DNA of 64,000 bases, from contig CAYUSB010000018.1 in assembly GCA_964447205.1 (NCBI GenBank), positions 84,461 to 148,460 of the forward strand, read 5' to 3'. Below the pieces are notes generated by a model, which worked only from the letters and a program-made list of their open reading frames with translations, did not search any database and was not told the origin of the DNA. This stretch comes from JAEUKH01 sp964447205. GTDB lineage: Bacteria; Myxococcota_A; Polyangia; Polyangiales; Ga0077539. Shown here piece after piece: positions 63,395-64,000 of the stretch. The number at the start of each line of letters is the position of its first letter. The stretch's first letter is position 1. The translations under genes and the position numbers were made by a program.

Positions 63395-63647
63395 GGTCGA
63401 GCATAGGGGCTCGGAGTGTAGTCGATCGCCCCCGCGGGTAGGGAGGGGGCGGGCCCTCGGTCCCCCCGCTGTGTTACGTTCATCAGGTCATGGCCCGGCC
63501 ATCGCTGCGCATCGCCCGACTCGAGATCCAGAACCTGCGCGCCATCGAGCAGGTGACCGTCGATCTTCGCGACGCCTTCGATCGCCCGGCGTCCCAGGCC
63601 GTGTTCGTTGGGCCCAACGGCAGCGGGAAGACCACCGCCCTGGAGGC
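63395..63647. repeat. Direct repeat, copy 2
   Basis: Second copy of 61299-61554, same orientation, 1,840 bases after the end of copy 1. It contains the same spacer, with a few indels, and the start of an AAA gene. Similarity ends abruptly after the codons for TALEA, right behind the Walker A motif. Confidence 0.93.
63490..63647 (+). pseudogene. Truncated paralog of the AAA ATPase
   Basis: ATG at 63490 opens a frame whose first 53 codons match the ATPase at 61397 with two residue changes and Walker A GPNGSGKTT intact. After that the frame stays open to the window end but encodes an Arg/Gly-rich string unlike the ATPase: signature helix and Walker B are lost. The changes between copies are mostly silent, so this copy was under selection for protein function before it was cut. 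Confidence 0.85.
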
Positions 63648-64000
63648 AGGGGTACCTCCACGGGCGCCTCCGTGTCCCGGGTTTCGCGGCGTGGTCAAGT
63701 ACGACGGGCAACCAGGTGCATCGTCCCGGCGCGCGGGGGTTGTCGGGGACCAGGGAGATCCCACCGCCGTTTCAACTCGATGGGAGTTTCGGGGAGTAGG
63801 GGTGGTTCGAGCAGGAGCAGCCGCCGCAGTTCGAGATGATCGGGTTGGACACGGAGGAGGTGAGCCTCGTGGGGCACGTCAAGATCGTCCGGGCAGGAGC
63901 ACCAGGCAGAGGGATCGGGCGTCGGTGGCGACGACGGAGGCGTGGCCAGGGCCGTCTCATGAAAAGTGCTTGAATTCCTGGGAGCTCCGGGCGACAGGGC
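63648..64000. other. Probable decayed coding sequence at window end
   Basis: No intact gene. In one plus-strand frame two protein-like stretches are split by a TAG near 63797: one ending with IPPPFQLDGSFGE and, after the stop, one reading WFEQEQPPQFEMIGLDTEEVS. The acidic, aromatic composition resembles real protein more than the Arg/Gly-rich noise of other frames, so a gene inactivated by a stop or frameshift is likely. Its family was not recognised. The window ends here. Confidence 0.4.

Overview
The window looks like a chromosomal segment of a very GC-rich member of the Myxococcota (a myxobacterium or a relative in the old Deltaproteobacteria). The evidence is: two membrane-anchored Hanks-type Ser/Thr kinases; many Cys-rich or low-complexity secreted lipoproteins; a DUF4114 surface protein with MopE-type metal-binding motifs and a MYXO-CTERM-like C-terminus; hybrid histidine kinases with several PAS domains; and strong G/C at third codon positions. 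No rRNA, tRNA, CRISPR array or complete IS element was seen. The genus cannot be fixed from the sequence alone.

Layout. 1-5.2 kb: a lipoprotein, a UspA-like stress protein, and a six-PAS hybrid histidine kinase whose base use is visibly less GC-skewed than its surroundings. 5.4-10.6 kb: a lipoprotein, then a tight four-gene run of fatty-acid desaturase, cytochrome P450, integral membrane protein and HpnB-like glycosyltransferase, which looks like a lipid- or terpenoid-tailoring cluster. 10.6-16.3 kb (minus): an SMR transporter, a Cys-rich lipoprotein, a short DUF2834 protein, and small conserved proteins including two tandem paralogous membrane proteins. 16.3-20.2 kb (plus): a translationally coupled operon of formylglycine-enzyme-like protein, TPR/coiled-coil protein and Ser/Thr kinase. 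20.2-21.5 kb: a repeat-rich patch with palindromic direct repeats, a 67-bp inverted repeat and one orphan gene. 21.5-25.0 kb: a 16-repeat WD40 protein and a FabH-like ketosynthase. 25.0-31.1 kb (minus): fructose-bisphosphatase, CCA-adding enzyme, YqeY, hybrid histidine kinase and a CpsB-like PHP phosphatase in one close-packed run. 31.3-33.7 kb (minus): nadD, a DUF2520 protein and a secreted protein. 33.8-40.3 kb (plus): glmU, two membrane proteins, and a 1,104-residue Cys-rich lipoprotein with a 15-bp tandem repeat. 40.3-51.2 kb: a DUF4114 protein, rsgA, an esterase, a nitrilase-glgB-kinase run, a PLD-type nuclease, and an orphan ABC ATPase. 51.3-57.1 kb: a MacAB-type exporter and a cytochrome bd oxidase operon. 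57.1-61.3 kb: glutathione reductase, then a gene encoding two complete PilT/PilU ATPases fused head to tail.

The most distinctive region is 61.3-64.0 kb. An ABC-type AAA ATPase overlaps a protein with TOPRIM/DUF4435-like residues, a gene pairing like the PARIS (AriA/AriB) anti-phage systems. The promoter and first 53 codons of the ATPase gene recur about 2.1 kb downstream as a truncated paralog, followed by sequence that looks decayed. This is a likely defence locus in turnover.

Most of the rest is housekeeping (nadD, glmU, fbp, cca, rsgA, cydAB, gor, glgB) interleaved with lineage-specific envelope and signalling genes. Long antisense open frames are common because of the base composition and were not treated as genes.
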